Source: Sarocladium kiliense
Lineage: Eukaryota > Ascomycota > Sordariomycetes > Hypocreales > Sarocladiaceae
DNA length: 64,000 nucleotides
NCBI GenBank assembly: GCA_030734395.1
Contig: JAUZTG010000042.1
Location: 1,550,001-1,614,000, forward strand
Direction of reading: 5' to 3'
Under the pieces are notes generated by a model. That model was given only the letters and a program-made list of their open reading frames with translations. It ran no database searches and was not told where the DNA came from. Within the stretch, counting starts at the first letter, position 1. Each line of letters begins with the position of its first letter. Both the position numbers and the translations under genes were made by a program. Positions 41,956 through 53,663 of the stretch are shown here, one piece after another.

Positions 41956-43679
41956 ATGCGAGCACCCTCTCGCTGCCTCCTCCGCTTCCTGCGCTCACAG
42001 TCTGAGATCGCCTTCTTCAGCCCAAGCATCGCCTCAGCTAGGCCTACGTCGAGCCTGCAGCTGCGGAGTGATGCGCCACCTTTGAAGCGGTCGCGCAGGT
42101 TATCGACGAGCTGCAGCCAGCAACGCGCTGCCATACTCGAAGCGTCACTCCTCGACCTCGAACCATTGCTTCGACGACTATCCCGACGTGAGACTCGAAA
42201 GGCAGGAAAGGGCAGCTACTTCAGCACGACTGGCCTAGCTTCCAGGGCGACCGCCTCCGAAAGCGTTTCGTCGGATAAGAAGTCCAAGGATGCCTCGCCA
42301 CCGCTCTCGTGGCAGGAGAGGCTATGGGGCGCATCTGCAAAGAAAGGAGGGAAGCCCCTGAAGCCTGATGATCTCCCCGGTCGAGGAGATGACTGCGATC
42401 ATGGAGCCATGTTCAACTACCCGAGATCTGTGTCGGCCAAAATGTCGCTCGATCCCCGCCTGCGCTGCACTGAAGTCGACGAGAACGGGAAAGTGATCCT
42501 CGTGGACGGCGAGTTCAAGAAGACGGAGCTCATTGCGAAGGTATGCGGTTCGCCTATATGTTGATGGAACAAAGCTAACAAAACTCCGAAGTATGGTCTT
42601 CTGCCGCGCGACCTTCGCAAGATTGACTCATCGAATCTTCCGCACATCCTCGTCCGACCTTCCGCGATCTTGCTCAACCTACTGCATCTCAAAGTTCTGA
42701 TCAAGCATGACCGCGTGCTCCTCTTCGATGTCTATGGCTCCAAGACCTCCTATCCACAGTCTGCATTTATGTACGATCTTCAGGGGAAGCTCCAACAGAA
42801 GAACTCTCCGTCATCAAGCGGTCTTCCCTACGAATTCCGAGCACTTGAGGCGGTGCTGACCTCGGTCACGTCGGAGATGGAGGCGGACTTCGAAGCTGTG
42901 CGGGAGCCAGTCATGCATATCCTCAACGAGCTTGAAGACGACATTGACCGACAAAAGCTCCGGATGTTGCTCATCCTTTCGAAGCGTGTGAGCACCTTTG
43001 AGCAGAAGGCTAAGCTTGTGCGGGATGCGATCGAGGAGCTTCTCGAAGCTGACGACGACCTCTCGGCCATGTACTTGACAGAGAAGACACACGATCTACA
43101 TCGCGACTTGGATGACCACACGGAGGTGGAGATGCTACTTGAATCCTATCATAAGCTTACGGATGAAATCGTGCAAGAGGCTGGCAACCTGGTGTCTGGC
43201 ATCCGCAACACCGAGGAGATGTAAGTGTTTTCTCTTGCCACGCACATCCAAACTTCCGCACATTATCTAACACCAGTCACAGTGTCCGCGCTATTCTCGA
43301 CGCTAACCGTAACGCTCTTATGCTGCTCGACCTCAAGTTTAGCGTTGGCACCCTCGGCCTTGCGATGGGCACCTTCCTCGCTGGCTTGTATGGAATGAAC
43401 CTGGAGAACTTCATCGAAGAGACCAACTGGGGATTCGGCGGCGTAACTGCGGTCTCGACCATGTTTTCGCTGCTCGTATGCTGGTACGGACTAGGCAAGC
43501 TGCGTAGGGTGCAGCGCATCAAGATGGAGTCAGCGGACCGCCCACTGCTCCCACGGAGAGCGATGCATGGTCACCATGACGGAGCGCTGGGCCTGATGGA
43601 TCCAAGATCGAGGGAGATCATGAGGAGGATGAACATGCAGAAGGGAGAGGCGAAGAAACGGTGGTGGTTCTGGCAATAG
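41956..43679 (+). CDS. mrs2: Mitochondrial magnesium channel Mrs2/Lpe10
   Basis: Exons 41956-42540, 42592-43220 and 43283-43679 (introns of 51 and 62 nt) give 536 residues. An Arg/Ser-rich mitochondrial presequence precedes the CorA-type domain (RDLRKIDSSNLPHILVRPSAIL, then LPYEFRALEAVL, a family signature). Long helices follow (MLLILSKRVSTFEQKAKLVRDA), then two transmembrane segments near the end. The conserved pore motif is Gly-Met-Asn at 442-444 (AGLYGMNLENF). Mrs2 forms a pentameric Mg2+ channel in the inner mitochondrial membrane with both termini in the matrix. It supports group II intron splicing in yeast. The C-terminal tail is basic (REIMRRMNMQKGEAKKRW). Confidence 0.93.
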
Positions 43680-45745
43680 CTTGGTGGTGCTGTACGATTT
43701 CGAGGGATGGGCGGCCGGCATATGAAGGGCGTTCTTTTGGCGCGGTGATACCTTGTGTGAGCGTTTCTCAACTTTTCACATTTTCGGGCTGAGTTGCAAC
43801 TCATCTCATCTCTGGACAGATATACAGAACATAAATGTACACATACCGTAATTGGAACTAAGAACATGGGAAATGGATGAACCAGCAGCATGAAGTTGTT
43901 TTAAACTCTGATGGTGCCAAGTTGGCGCAAGGTCACCAGCCACAGATCTGCCAGGGACGAGACGGGAGTGTCAAGCGAGAAGGTGTGCACCAGCCACAGT
44001 GTTGCAGCCCTGGATTGTGATGAGATGGTGGTCTTTGCCCGGGGAAGTGAAGTCTCCGATTGCAAGTCCGACCATGGTGGTTCCTCTCCGGATGGTGGTG
44101 GTCTGGGATGCGCTGTACATCGACGATGACGGGGATGTGCACTGTGAGGTGTGGCCAGCACAATATAGAATGCTGCCGCCTGACGTCACCGTCTGCATTT
44201 GTGGTCGCTTGTATCCAGACGTAGAGAAGGCAGTCGGGACGCGCGTAAAGACCCTTTATTCATTCCTTCTACCTGGAGAAAACACCGCGAACGATAAGAA
44301 ACTGCAGCAACGGTGGACAGATGGGTATCTAGACGTGATCTTCTGAACCCAAGGAATACGCCAAGAAAGGGTGATGGCCTATGATCGTAGTGGTGGATCG
44401 TAGGTGTGGCTGGGGTGGAGTGCTCAAGCCACAGCGGACCGAGATTTGGCAGGAAGCGTGGGTATGGGTCCGTCTTGGAAAACGGGTGTCGCCCCATGTG
44501 TCAAAAAAAGAGGTGGGCGCCAAACTTGAAAAGCCTGTTAAGCTCGTTCTACGGGTCATGATGCAAAATATTTCTTCATCTGGTTCCTTAGCCTGTTTGT
44601 AACGGAGCGCTCTCCGAGAATAGCCAGATCGACTTAGGATCAGTTTCTCCTGGTGTTGTAGAAGATCAACAGAGTCATGCTTGTCTCAGAGGAAGAGAAC
44701 GAAATGAGGTCTAGACTGGAGCCGCATACGTCATGGCTCCCCAGGGCTGATCTCATGGGGGCGCTTTCGAGTCCCGTGAATGGCCTGACAGGCGAACAAA
44801 CCCGCCAGAGATGCTGGCGAGACATTCGAAAAGAAATGATCAACAAGGAGCAATGCAAGCACATGGCATCACCAGCCACACACCCTTTCACCCAGTTCCC
44901 ACTCACATTCATCATTCCCGTCGGTTACAGACAGGGTCCCAAGCACCAACGCACCAACCGTATCGCAGAGGCCCACGCTTCGCTCCGGTGCTTTCGCTCC
45001 GGGGAGCAGTCCAAAGATCGAGATCGTGACTCTTGGGGGGGAGATGAGAGGAGAAGCGGCACACACTCATACTTAGACCGAACGCTCCACCCCCTGGTCG
45101 GCGGGGAGCCCTGACGTCAGGCGCGCAGATGACGATGTCGTACGTTGATGAGCAGCGACTAAGGCATTCAGTAGCCCCGTTCCTCTCGCTCCGTTTTGCG
45201 GGCAAAAAGGACAAAGGGAAAAAAGACGACGAGTACCGGCATCAGGGTCTTACGGTACTTCCCTTAGCCTCAGCCAGTCGCGCATAGCGCCATGTACCCT
45301 TCATCTTCCAAACCCGCAAAGCCTGTCAAGTCATGCAGCCCCCCATTCTAGGATTTCCCTGTTTTTTTTTCTTACTAGACCTCGTTCATTTCGCGAGTGA
45401 CCCCGTTTTGGAACCGTCCTGGCCCATTACTTGATACGTACAGATTTGAGGAGGTGTGGGCGCCCGTTTTGAGTGGTGCCGGGATCGGGAAGCGGTGCTG
45501 CATGTTTGGCTGGGTTTGTGTGTGTGGTGTGTGTGTGACGCAGCTGTTCGGGAGGAAGGCCTGACCTGTTCACCATATAATAAGAAGGCTCCAGCCGCTT
45601 TGTTCACGTTGGGCCTCGATCATTCTCTTCCCAAGCATCACAACCCCCATTGACTGAGTCGCGAAGACCATCCTGGCACAACACACACACACACACACAT
45701 ACATACATCTCTACGACAGAGCAGTAACATCACAACACCGCAACC
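43680..45745. other. Intergenic, 2.1 kb
   Basis: Open frames at 43901-44346 on both strands overlap, and none can be preferred. The plus one (115 codons, but starting at a TTG) contains DALYIDDDGDVHCEVW and could be real. The stretch 44640-45740 is the promoter of the small membrane-peptide gene, with a GT-repeat block near 45520-45540 and a CA tract (45680-45699) in the leader. Confidence 0.4.
45680..45699 (+). repeat. (CA)n microsatellite in 5' leader
   Basis: Ten or so CA units followed by CATA repeats lie about 45 bp upstream of the ATG at 45746. Confidence 0.7.
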
Positions 45746-46017
45746 ATGGGTGGCGTCGTCTCTTGCGTGAGTTGCCATATTCGAGAAAGCACCTCTTACG
45801 AGAACATACTTGTCTAATTGTGCATCCACTACAGATCACCAGCATGTTCCGAACAATCGGTAACTGCATCATGGCCGTCATCTCAGGCATCGGCGGCATC
45901 CTCCAGGCCATCATCGGCGGCATTGTCGCCTTCTGCGGCATCATCGTCCGCTTCCTCACCTGCGGCTACTGCGGAGGCAAAGGCGGCAGCCGTCGTAGAA
46001 CGACGAGCAGAGTATAA
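45746..46017 (+). CDS. Small membrane-associated protein, N-terminal MGGVVSC, 67 aa
   Basis: Exon 1 is only seven codons (45746-45766, MGGVVSC) and exon 2 is 45835-46017, with a 68-nt intron (GTGAGT donor, CTACAG acceptor). The N-terminal Met-Gly-Gly followed by Cys at position 7 is the pattern for N-myristoylation with a nearby palmitoylated Cys. The middle is hydrophobic and rich in Ile and Gly (MAVISGIGGILQAIIGGIVAF) and may form one or two membrane helices. The tail is Cys-Gly then Arg-rich (RFLTCGYCGGKGGSRRRTT). Similar short MGGVVSC-type proteins occur in other filamentous ascomycetes as I recall, but I know of no function. The tiny first exon would be missed by single-frame searches. 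Confidence 0.85.
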
Positions 46018-46022
46018 AGGAA

Positions 46023-46057
46023 CCCGCCCATCGTAAGAGAAGACGATGATGGGCGGG
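46023..46057 (+). promoter_or_regulatory. 3' UTR hairpin just after the MGGVVSC gene
   Basis: Six bases after the stop codon, CCCGCCCATC can pair with GATGGGCGGG around a loop of about 15 nt, a ten-pair GC-rich stem. It could stabilise the mRNA or aid 3'-end formation. Confidence 0.55.
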
Positions 46058-46382
46058 CGAGAGAGAAGGATAGAGGAAGGGGTTCAAGGACGAATGGAGT
46101 GTTGGAGAAGGATACCAAGGGAGAAGTCGGCTGCTGAGCGCCTGACTGCTCCTTGCTTTTTTTGCTGTTGTGCACTTTTTTCTTTGTTTGTTTGACTTTG
46201 CATTATTCCTGACGCGTTGTCTGCGATAATGCATTGGGATACCCAGAAGCTCAATGACACTGTTAATGACTACCTACCTGCAAATCACCGCCCGATTATG
46301 ATCCTTATTCGCGACCATGAGGTGATCAAAACTCCCTTGTATTTTGTAAATCATCCATATTTCCTGTCTTGGTTCGACAAGG
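46058..46382. other. Convergent 3' region
   Basis: This holds the 3' UTRs of the MGGVVSC gene and of rad1. Nothing else was seen. Confidence 0.5.
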
Positions 46383-49261
46383 TTAATCTTCTTCCTCCAT
46401 GACATTACGATTGAAGAACCCATGAATCTTGGTTCCTGCCGCACGGCCTACCAGTGGCTCAAGCTCCGCGACAGACATATTAGCCACCTCCCGCACGTTC
46501 TCCGCTTCGAGAGCAATATTCTTCACGTTCTGCGGCGTGATACCCGGCACTGCTGCGAGCATATCCTGCGGGCCTTGATTGAATGCTTGGTCCTCGGCGC
46601 GAGCATCCCCTTCCAAACCTGCTCTGACTGCCGCAATAGGATCCGGCTCATCTTCTTGGGCCTTCAGAGACTCGAAAATCTCGGCAGTTTGATACGGTGA
46701 AGAGGACCAGATAATTCGTAAACGCGGGAAGGCGAGTGTAAGAAGAACGATCTTAGATTGCAGGTCTCCGGGGACGTTGTTGCTAGTGGCTGGGTTGATG
46801 TTGGCGGAGAGGTCGGCGAAGGGTTCAAGTGTGAACGACTTGTTCTGATCGAATTCAATGAGAAGCATGGGGCTTTTATAGTGTTGGAACATGGTTTCCG
46901 CTTGGTTGTAGAGACGGCCATCTTTGAAGGAGGAGATGAGATCGGAAACAGATTTTCGTTCGATGCAGATATTAGGGGAGAGGATGTAATCGCCAACTGT
47001 AAGCATGCAAGGGACGATGATCATAGACCGGCCGTGAAGGAGTGAGGGCAGTGATGAGCGGAACTCGCGGACGTCCACGACTACACGAGGGGGTTCGGCT
47101 GTTGCTGCAAGTCGTCCTCCGCCAGCAATTCGGGTATTGACGGTGCGGAGGAAGGCTTCTTGAGGATCTTCTATGCCATGTGGATCGACAGTCATGACGA
47201 GAGACATGCTTCCACGCTCCTTGATGAGTTTTGTGAACGTATCCTTCTCGCGTCTGACGGAGGAGAGATATCGTTGTTCTTCGACGGAGCCGCCATAGTA
47301 AAGGAAGTAAACGCGGACATTTCTGTCATTGTGTGAGGACCGGTACACCTCGACGCGACGGATGAAGGCTGCGTCCGGCTCATACATGATGATGTACCGC
47401 GGTTTGAGTTCCTCAAGGATATGCTCATCCTGGTCGCCATCGTAAGCATGCACAACGACTAAGTCCTGCATCTCGTACAGTTGGAAGTAGTCCTCCATAT
47501 CATCGAGCGGATCCGCAATGACCTCGTCCTTCTGTTTCGCCTCCTCTTCGGTTATCTGGACCTCGGCCATCAAGTCCGCCACCTCGCTAGGCTTCTCGAA
47601 GAATTGTGCGATGCTGCCGTTGTCGGCGCGTCCGTTCATGGTGCCCATGTTGCCTCCGCCGCGGATCCTTCGCCGTTTATTGGCTGGTGCTCGGCCTCCT
47701 CGGAAGCCACCTTGACCTGGTCGAGTATCTGCTGCGCCATTGAGCGCCTTCTGGTTCTCAGAGAAGAGCGCTGCGTTGACTTGGGCAAACTGCCTCTTCC
47801 ATTTGAGGTAGTTGCGCAGGCGACGTCTCATCATGAAAGCCGCAGATGGTTTGTGAGCATCCTCGTCATCTGCCTGGTCATCGCCGGATCGCTTGTCAAC
47901 CTTCGGCTTGACATGCATTGTCTGTAAATAGTCTCTGAGCTGGCGACACGTATCAGTGTTGGAGCACATGATTAAGATAGTTCCGTTCGAATCGTCTCGA
48001 TTAGGGGGCTCGAAGTAAAGATCTCGGTCGATCTCCTCCAACACTTCCGCCAGCAGTGCCCATTTTGGCAATTCTTCAAGAACTGGCCGTAGCGAGTCGA
48101 TGTTATCGTCCTTGGCAGCCGCTTTGGCGTTTGCTGAATAGACTCTCCGCCTCGCAGTATCAAATATTGTCTGAGCGGCGTCAAGGAATAGCCATGGTGA
48201 TTGGGTTTGTCTGGTTGAGCCGGGCGCCGGCGAGTGAGCGGCGTGGATAGTGTCGAGGTGTTGAAGAAATGAGACGGCATCAAGGTTGAGAACAGAGTTC
48301 AGCATGGCTCGCAGAACTGTAAGGTCGCTGACAATTTGACGTGTCTTCCAGCTAACACGATGCCAGTTTGGGTCCAGCTGCCTCCGCACAATGACATCAA
48401 AATTCTTGAGCAGGGCGCTGTCCAAGTTCCAGTCGTCCATCTCGAGACCCGGGTTCGACTTCTTCAACTCGTGGATGCTGACTTCGACACACTCCATTAT
48501 GGCGGTCTGAATGTCCTTCATAGAGTCTGTCATCGGGACCTCTAGCTCAATCACTTCAGCCTTTTTCTTGCCCTCAAGTGACTGTGCCACTGTGACATGG
48601 AATCGCGGCCAAAGCGACGCCTTCTTGAGAAATAAGTTTCGCAGCATGTTCGTAAGCGGTGAGAATCCGGTCGTAAATGGGTCCGGGTTATCCGAGAAGG
48701 CCTTCAAAAAGCCATTCTTGTTCTTTTGGCGGTAGACACGCAGGATGAAAGCCTCAAGAGATGTCGCGACGACGCGATCCGCGTGAAGGACGATGAGGCC
48801 GGTGACCATGTCTGGTTGTAACAGGCCAGTGAGGAGATCGACGACGAGAATCTGCGAGGTGACACTATATATACCGCCCGTTGTGTACATCTTCTCACGA
48901 GTACCGACATTTTGGAAATCTGTATTGACTACAGTCAGGCCGCGCGCCTTGGGAGACATGCTAATGGCGGCATGCTCAGCAAGAGACTCGCCAATCCAGG
49001 CATTCTCACGCTCCTCGGCGCCGACAATGACAATCAAGTTGTTGCCTGCAGCATCGTATGAGTGCAAAAGGTTCGTGACCAGGCGCATGAGTCCAAGGCC
49101 ACGAGCAAGCACAACGAGGACATCATTGGCGCGGAGCTCTTGGAAAAGGTCCTGTTGGTACTGCTTAGGGGGGGTCAGCACGGTCAAGCCGGTTGAGTAA
49201 AGGAACAACTTACCAGAGGCAGTGACAGCTTCACTGATTGAGCTGCATTATTCGCAGACAT
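46383..49261 (-). CDS. rad1: Structure-specific endonuclease Rad1/XPF
   Basis: Exons 49261-49214 (16 codons) and 49160-46383, joined over a 53-nt intron, give 941 residues. The inactive SF2 helicase-like half begins after the splice (YQQDLFQELRANDVLVVLARGLGL) and includes GIYSVTSQILVVDLLTG and LHADRVV. A basic linker with KRRRIRGGG follows. The ERCC4 nuclease domain has VVVDVREFRSSLP, VGDYILSPNICIERKSVSD (catalytic ERK at 750-752 and the following Asp) and the helix after it. Tandem helix-hairpin-helix motifs (MLAAVPGITPQNV) lie at the end and would bind Rad10/ERCC1. The enzyme cuts 5' of lesions in nucleotide excision repair and trims flaps in recombination. All catalytic residues are intact. 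Confidence 0.94.
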
Positions 49262-50002
49262 GGGGCCTCAGGGTGAGGGGGAAGATGTGAGATGTTGTGC
49301 TATTTGGGCAGATTCACGGTCATGATGTTCCGATGAGAGTGAAAGTTGGTGCCAACCAGAAACGGTAGTTGGCGATCGCAGATCAAGGCGAAGGGTAGCC
49401 CCATGCGCTACCCTAGACTACCGACTGTTTTCGGGAGATTTGCCAGCATGTCTCTTTGTCTTGAATGTGTTGAAATATATTTTCTGATTCTTTCCTCTAT
49501 GAATGTATTATCGTCTAGATTAGTGAAGAAGGACGACCCCAAGTATGAGCTCATTGAAGTTAGCTGTTAGGTTGGGTTGAGCCCGCTTGGTCTGTGGCGT
49601 ATAAGAGCCCCTCCCCCACCTCTTAATGATGATGATGTTGGATGATCGGCTCTCCGCGGCTTGCTCTTCCAAGTTTAGAGCTGATGACATTCCCGTGACA
49701 CCTTCTGCACTTGTCCGGATTCTTCCCGAGCTGACTGTACGGTCTTCACCAGTGCAATGCTGCTGCTAGGGCGGCTACTGAGGCACCGAGGCGCAAGCGT
49801 GGTGCCCCAGCGACACTGGCACGAAGACGTCATCAGCTACCTCCGCCGCCGCGTCTGCACCACCACCACCATCAGTCCGACTCCATCTACAAAAGGGCTG
49901 ACGCTTCCTGCATCTGTTCATCAGCCATCTTTCTTCATCTACCAAGCCACAATCACCAACTTCAAAGAAACCAAGCACTACTCTACCAAACAAAACTTCA
50001 CC
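49262..50002. promoter_or_regulatory. Divergent promoter, rad1 and 66-aa gene
   Basis: 741 bp between the divergent ATGs. The plus-strand frame at 49757-50077 runs through the leader and first exon of the small gene and is a shadow. CACCACCACC runs lie at about 49858-49870. Confidence 0.4.
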
Positions 50003-50263
50003 ATGGACTCCGGCAAGAACCAGCAGAACGAGGTAAGGGCTCCCTCGAACTTACGGGTACGCACCCCGGACCACTAACACATGTTTTTCCAGGGCGAGAA
50101 GCAGTTCAGCATCCAGCCCATCGACGACAATGCCGACAAGCCCAAGAACCCCAAGTTCGATGCTTTCAGCGCCAACCCCGGCCCAGCTCGCACGAACGAC
50201 CTGCCTGCCCAGGAGGGAAGCCGTGAGGACCGCGCTGCCAAGAAGGAGGCTCTGAACAAGTGA
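50003..50263 (+). CDS. Small hydrophilic protein, 66 aa
   Basis: Exon 1 is ten codons (50003-50032, MDSGKNQQNE) and exon 2 is 50093-50263, with a 60-nt intron (GTAAGG donor, TTCCAG acceptor). The product is highly charged, with no hydrophobic core (IQPIDDNADKPKNPK, REDRAAKKEALNK), so it is likely disordered. The spliced reading is favoured by the donor and acceptor and by the GC-rich codon choice in exon 2. Size and composition resemble stress- or spore-abundant small fungal proteins, but no family is recognised. Upstream lies a polypyrimidine leader. Confidence 0.75.
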
Positions 50264-51239
50264 GGACAAACTGTGTCTCATGGAGGGTGAACCTTAGACA
50301 GATATGAAGGGACGAGTGTTATGATACGAACTACAGTACAATGTTTTAATGAATCAGGACGATTTGTCATTATTATCTCTCGCAGATGTTGTGGTGTTCT
50401 CGCGAGTGATGCTCAAAGGATTAGTCAGGTCGTCTTTGCCCAAGTCTGAAGTTATCTGGACATTGTTATCCGAGGACTCAATGAATATCCATGCACTGCT
50501 GGACACCGTACACTTGACGCTTGGTCCATGTTACCGTTCCATGGCACCGTTGGTTGCTCCAATACCACATTTCACTGCGGACATTCGCCGTAGAATCCAA
50601 GTTAGATGTCGTTTTCCTCCAAACAAGGCCAATACAACCCTGGAGGTGTCTCATCATGCAATGTCTCATTATGCAAATACGGCACGCTTCAACGCTGCGC
50701 TTTCTCTTTGTGCAAATGGGACAATGCCTCAAGACGGCATTGGGGGCACAGCAGCTTCTAGGTGACATAGGTCCTGACTTGACATGCTCAAAGGTAATTG
50801 TATGTAGGGCTCCGCCAAGATGAGTCGGCATCCTTTTTTGAGTACGTGACTAGGCCCATGAGCTCTATTTCATTTGCGAGTTGTTGCAAACTGCGAAAGG
50901 GAGCCTCTCGCAATACCTCGAATTAATACAATTCCTACTCAGATGTCGCCATTGTAGATTAAACGTACAAAGCCTTGTGAATGCGTTCTTTGTGTCTGCT
51001 TGATAGTCTCGCGATTTCTGCCTTGTACAGTACAAGACGCCTCTTGTTATCCTTCGACTGCTTTCGGGCTCGACAACAACATCCTCTCAAGCTTCTATCG
51101 ATCCGCCTTCTGAAACCCCTTCTGAAGGACGAGTCCACGAAGTCGACCTTTCTGGAATACCAACGTGTTCCAGTAATAACCATCAGCCATGGATACCGTT
51201 ACCCATGGTACGCAAGAGGAGGACTAGAGTTTCACCGAG
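50264..51239. other. Intergenic, 976 bp
   Basis: There is a 138-codon frame at 50349-50765 with no motif. A 12-codon upstream ORF is listed separately. Otherwise nothing. Confidence 0.4.
51189..51227 (+). promoter_or_regulatory. Upstream ORF (12 codons) before the 191-aa gene
   Basis: An ATG at 51189 opens a short frame ending at TAG 51225-51227, only 12 bp ahead of the ATG at 51240. It could reduce initiation at the main start if transcribed. No intron can rejoin it to the main frame, because the gap is too short. Confidence 0.4.
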
Positions 51240-51815
51240 ATGCTCTGGGGACCACCTTCTGAGCACCAGCCGACGGTGAAGGTTATCCTCCCTGAGGAGG
51301 CAGTCGTCCAAGTGGGACGAAAGATCGAACTGACTGTCCGAATGGACGGCTGGTTCGTTCTTCCCAGTAGAGGATATGCCGCCCCAGGCTCTGCTCTCCC
51401 CAATACGTACTCTGGCTGCCGAGTGGTAAAAGCTAGAGACGCATGGAATGGAGACGAGATCCGCATGCCTGTGGCAGAAGTCCGTCGGACTTATGACATG
51501 GCCTACCGGATCAAGCCTGACGACCGTGCTTGGGGCCTCGATCACGCGGCCTCCGAGCAAAAGGTCATTGACGGCGAAGTGGTCACAGACCATGCTTTCC
51601 GGTGGGTAATGCGCTCCAACGACATCCGGTCCAGGATTCGACTGGCGTTGTGTGATGCCAAGGGCGAGTCGTTCGCGCAGCGGAAGATCATCCTTGACTT
51701 CGTGGTGACTGTGCGTGGTCCAGCACCCGCACATCACTACGAAGTCAACGCCTCAAAGGAGATCACCCTTTGGGACTGGCTTCACAAGCCGACTGTCGAG
51801 CAAGGACGTAAGTAG
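51240..51815 (+). CDS. Hypothetical protein, 191 aa, beta-rich
   Basis: A single exon. The sequence alternates hydrophobic and polar residues (TVKVILPEEAVVQVGRKIELTVRMDGWFVLP), as in a beta-sandwich. It contains a proline- and glycine-rich turn, several conserved-looking Trp residues (DDRAWGLDH, FRWVMRSNDIRSRIRLAL) and a C-terminal TLWDWLHKP. No signal peptide or membrane helix is present. I recognise no family. An immunoglobulin-like or arrestin-like fold is only a guess. The ATG follows a short upstream ORF. Confidence 0.65.
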   Translation: MLWGPPSEHQPTVKVILPEEAVVQVGRKIELTVRMDGWFVLPSRGYAAPGSALPNTYSGCRVVKARDAWNGDEIRMPVAEVRRTYDMAYRIKPDDRAWGLDHAASEQKVIDGEVVTDHAFRWVMRSNDIRSRIRLALCDAKGESFAQRKIILDFVVTVRGPAPAHHYEVNASKEITLWDWLHKPTVEQGRK

Positions 51816-52541
51816 TGGCTTCGGGGTATGGATGGGGATGGCCAGACATCGCAGTAGACCCTCGCGGGTGCCTACTGAGGTTGGGAAGGCCCATGGCTGA
51901 AGGGAAAGGTAAGAGGAGAGAATGTTGTTCAAGAGCTAACTTCAACAGGCATCACTAATAAATATGGTCGGGCAATATTTGTTTGCCCTTCCCGTTTGCA
52001 ATTTGCAGGTTCCCGTCTGCAGTCCCCCGTGCATGTTTCCAGAACGCCTCAGGCACCGCAAGGCAGGTTGGAATTATCGCCAGCCATCTGTCCTACAATA
52101 CCGAAATTAAGTTGAAAAACCCCAGCCACATTTCCGGATAGAGATTATGACTTTTTGCATTGAGTTTCATGTGCTGCGCAACTGCGCATGTGGTTATGTG
52201 AGCTGTTAGCACCGACATACCTTCGCATTGCGGGCTTCTGCGGGCTTTTGGGTTTGAGTGCCGCAAATCCCCGCAATTACATGGACATCCGCCCGCACAC
52301 TAGACGCAGCCACTACAGCTTCGAGCTTACCAGTCCAAAGGCTCCATTGGATCTATACTCGTCAGAGTAACTGATGCAATAGATTACCAAGCTATGATAT
52401 TCTAAGCTGGCATCAATAAATATGTAGCCCCCGAAAGTATAAGTATGTCGTTGCTTCGCAGTAGTTCTCATCAATTCAAAAGCTGCACCCAACCCTCTTT
52501 CCCCTTACATTATCATCAAACACAAAAACATCTCAGACATA
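51816..52541. other. Intergenic, 726 bp
   Basis: This is the 3' end of the previous gene and the promoter of the NmrA-like gene. Nothing else was recognised. Confidence 0.45.
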
Positions 52542-53663
52542 ATGCCAGTTCAAAAGGTCTTTGTCGTCGGCGGAACCGGAGCGCAGGGCATCCCTGTTGT
52601 CCGTGGCCTCGTCTCTGATGGACAGTATGCTGTCAAGGTCTTGACCCGCGACCTACAGTCCGACCGAGCCAAACAACTACAGGTCATGAGCCCAAAAGTA
52701 GAACTGTTCCAAGGCAGTCTGACTTCCGAAGCGGATCTAAGAAAGGGTCTTCAAGACTGTGATGGGCTCTTCCTCAACATCGACGGCTTCACAGTGGGCG
52801 AGAAGGTGGAGACGTTCTGGACGATGAGGATCTACGAGTTGGCAGTACAGTATAAGATCAAGCACTTCATCTTCGCCAACCTCGATTATGGTCTCAGGAA
52901 AGGCGGGTACCAGGACAAGTACAGAACCGGGCACTATGATGGGAAAGGGAGAATGGCGGATTGGCTACTGGACCAGCATCGTCTCAACGGAGGCAAGCCG
53001 TTCTACGACATGACGCTGGCCGTCTTTACCACTGGACCTTACATCGAGATGTCGCTCGCACCGGCTACGCCCATGGCACCGCGCATCGAAACCGACGAGA
53101 GTGGAGAAGAGATTGTTGTTTGGAAAGTGCCTCTGACAGAGCAAGGCGCTGTTGTGCATGTCTCATTGCAAGACTGCGCTCACTACGTCCGCTGGCTGTT
53201 CGACAACCCAGACCAGGACGGTATCGACCTGGAGGTAGCCATCGACCACGTCCACTACGCAGATCTTGCAGCTGCGTTCGAGCGTGTCACCGGTTTCAAG
53301 GCCAAGTTCGTCGACGTCAGTTTCGAAGAATACTGGACCACAGGGCCCATGGCCGCAAGGGCCGCTGCACCTGCTGGATACACCGCAGACATCAACGAAC
53401 CAGGAACGCTGAGCGTCAAGGACAACTTCACTGGTTTCTGGAACCTGTGGAGGGACTCGGGAAACAACAAGGGCGTTGTCAAGCGAGACTATGCTTTGCT
53501 AGATAAGATTCATCCGCAACGGATCCGAACGGTTGAGCAATTCTTCCGCCTGGAGGACGAGAAGGCTCGGGCGGAGGGCTCTAATTTACTTGAACGAGTG
53601 AGAAAGGGGCGCCCAGTGCTGAAGATCCATGATGATGCTCTGAAAAGGATGGCGAAAGTCTAA
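52542..53663 (+). CDS. NmrA-like NAD(P)-binding protein
   Basis: A single exon of 373 residues. The dinucleotide-binding motif VVGGTGAQG lies at residues 8-16, followed by VLTRDLQSDRAKQL at the second strand and GLFLNIDGF at the fourth. In place of the SDR Tyr-x3-Lys it has the NmrA-like arrangement (HFIFANLDYG, then KYRTGHYDGKGRMADWLL). The C-terminal half includes PYIEMSLAPATPMAP and EYWTTGPMAAR. NmrA of Aspergillus and Neurospora is a redox-sensing repressor of the nitrogen regulator AreA/NIT2. Many relatives instead are isoflavone-reductase-like enzymes, so the role is open. It converges with a Zn2Cys6 regulator, with 154 bp between stops. Confidence 0.88.
   Translation: MPVQKVFVVGGTGAQGIPVVRGLVSDGQYAVKVLTRDLQSDRAKQLQVMSPKVELFQGSLTSEADLRKGLQDCDGLFLNIDGFTVGEKVETFWTMRIYELAVQYKIKHFIFANLDYGLRKGGYQDKYRTGHYDGKGRMADWLLDQHRLNGGKPFYDMTLAVFTTGPYIEMSLAPATPMAPRIETDESGEEIVVWKVPLTEQGAVVHVSLQDCAHYVRWLFDNPDQDGIDLEVAIDHVHYADLAAAFERVTGFKAKFVDVSFEEYWTTGPMAARAAAPAGYTADINEPGTLSVKDNFTGFWNLWRDSGNNKGVVKRDYALLDKIHPQRIRTVEQFFRLEDEKARAEGSNLLERVRKGRPVLKIHDDALKRMAKV

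Noticed and set aside
43901..44346. Competing plus (115 codons) and minus (75-86 codons) frames
   Set aside because: Neither strand can be preferred. There is no motif and no linked exon, and the plus frame starts at a TTG.
50349..50765. Plus 138-codon frame
   Set aside because: It has an ATG but no domain, and a near-repeat (CTCATCATGCAATGTCTCAT) inside makes chance openness likely. It could be revisited with expression data.
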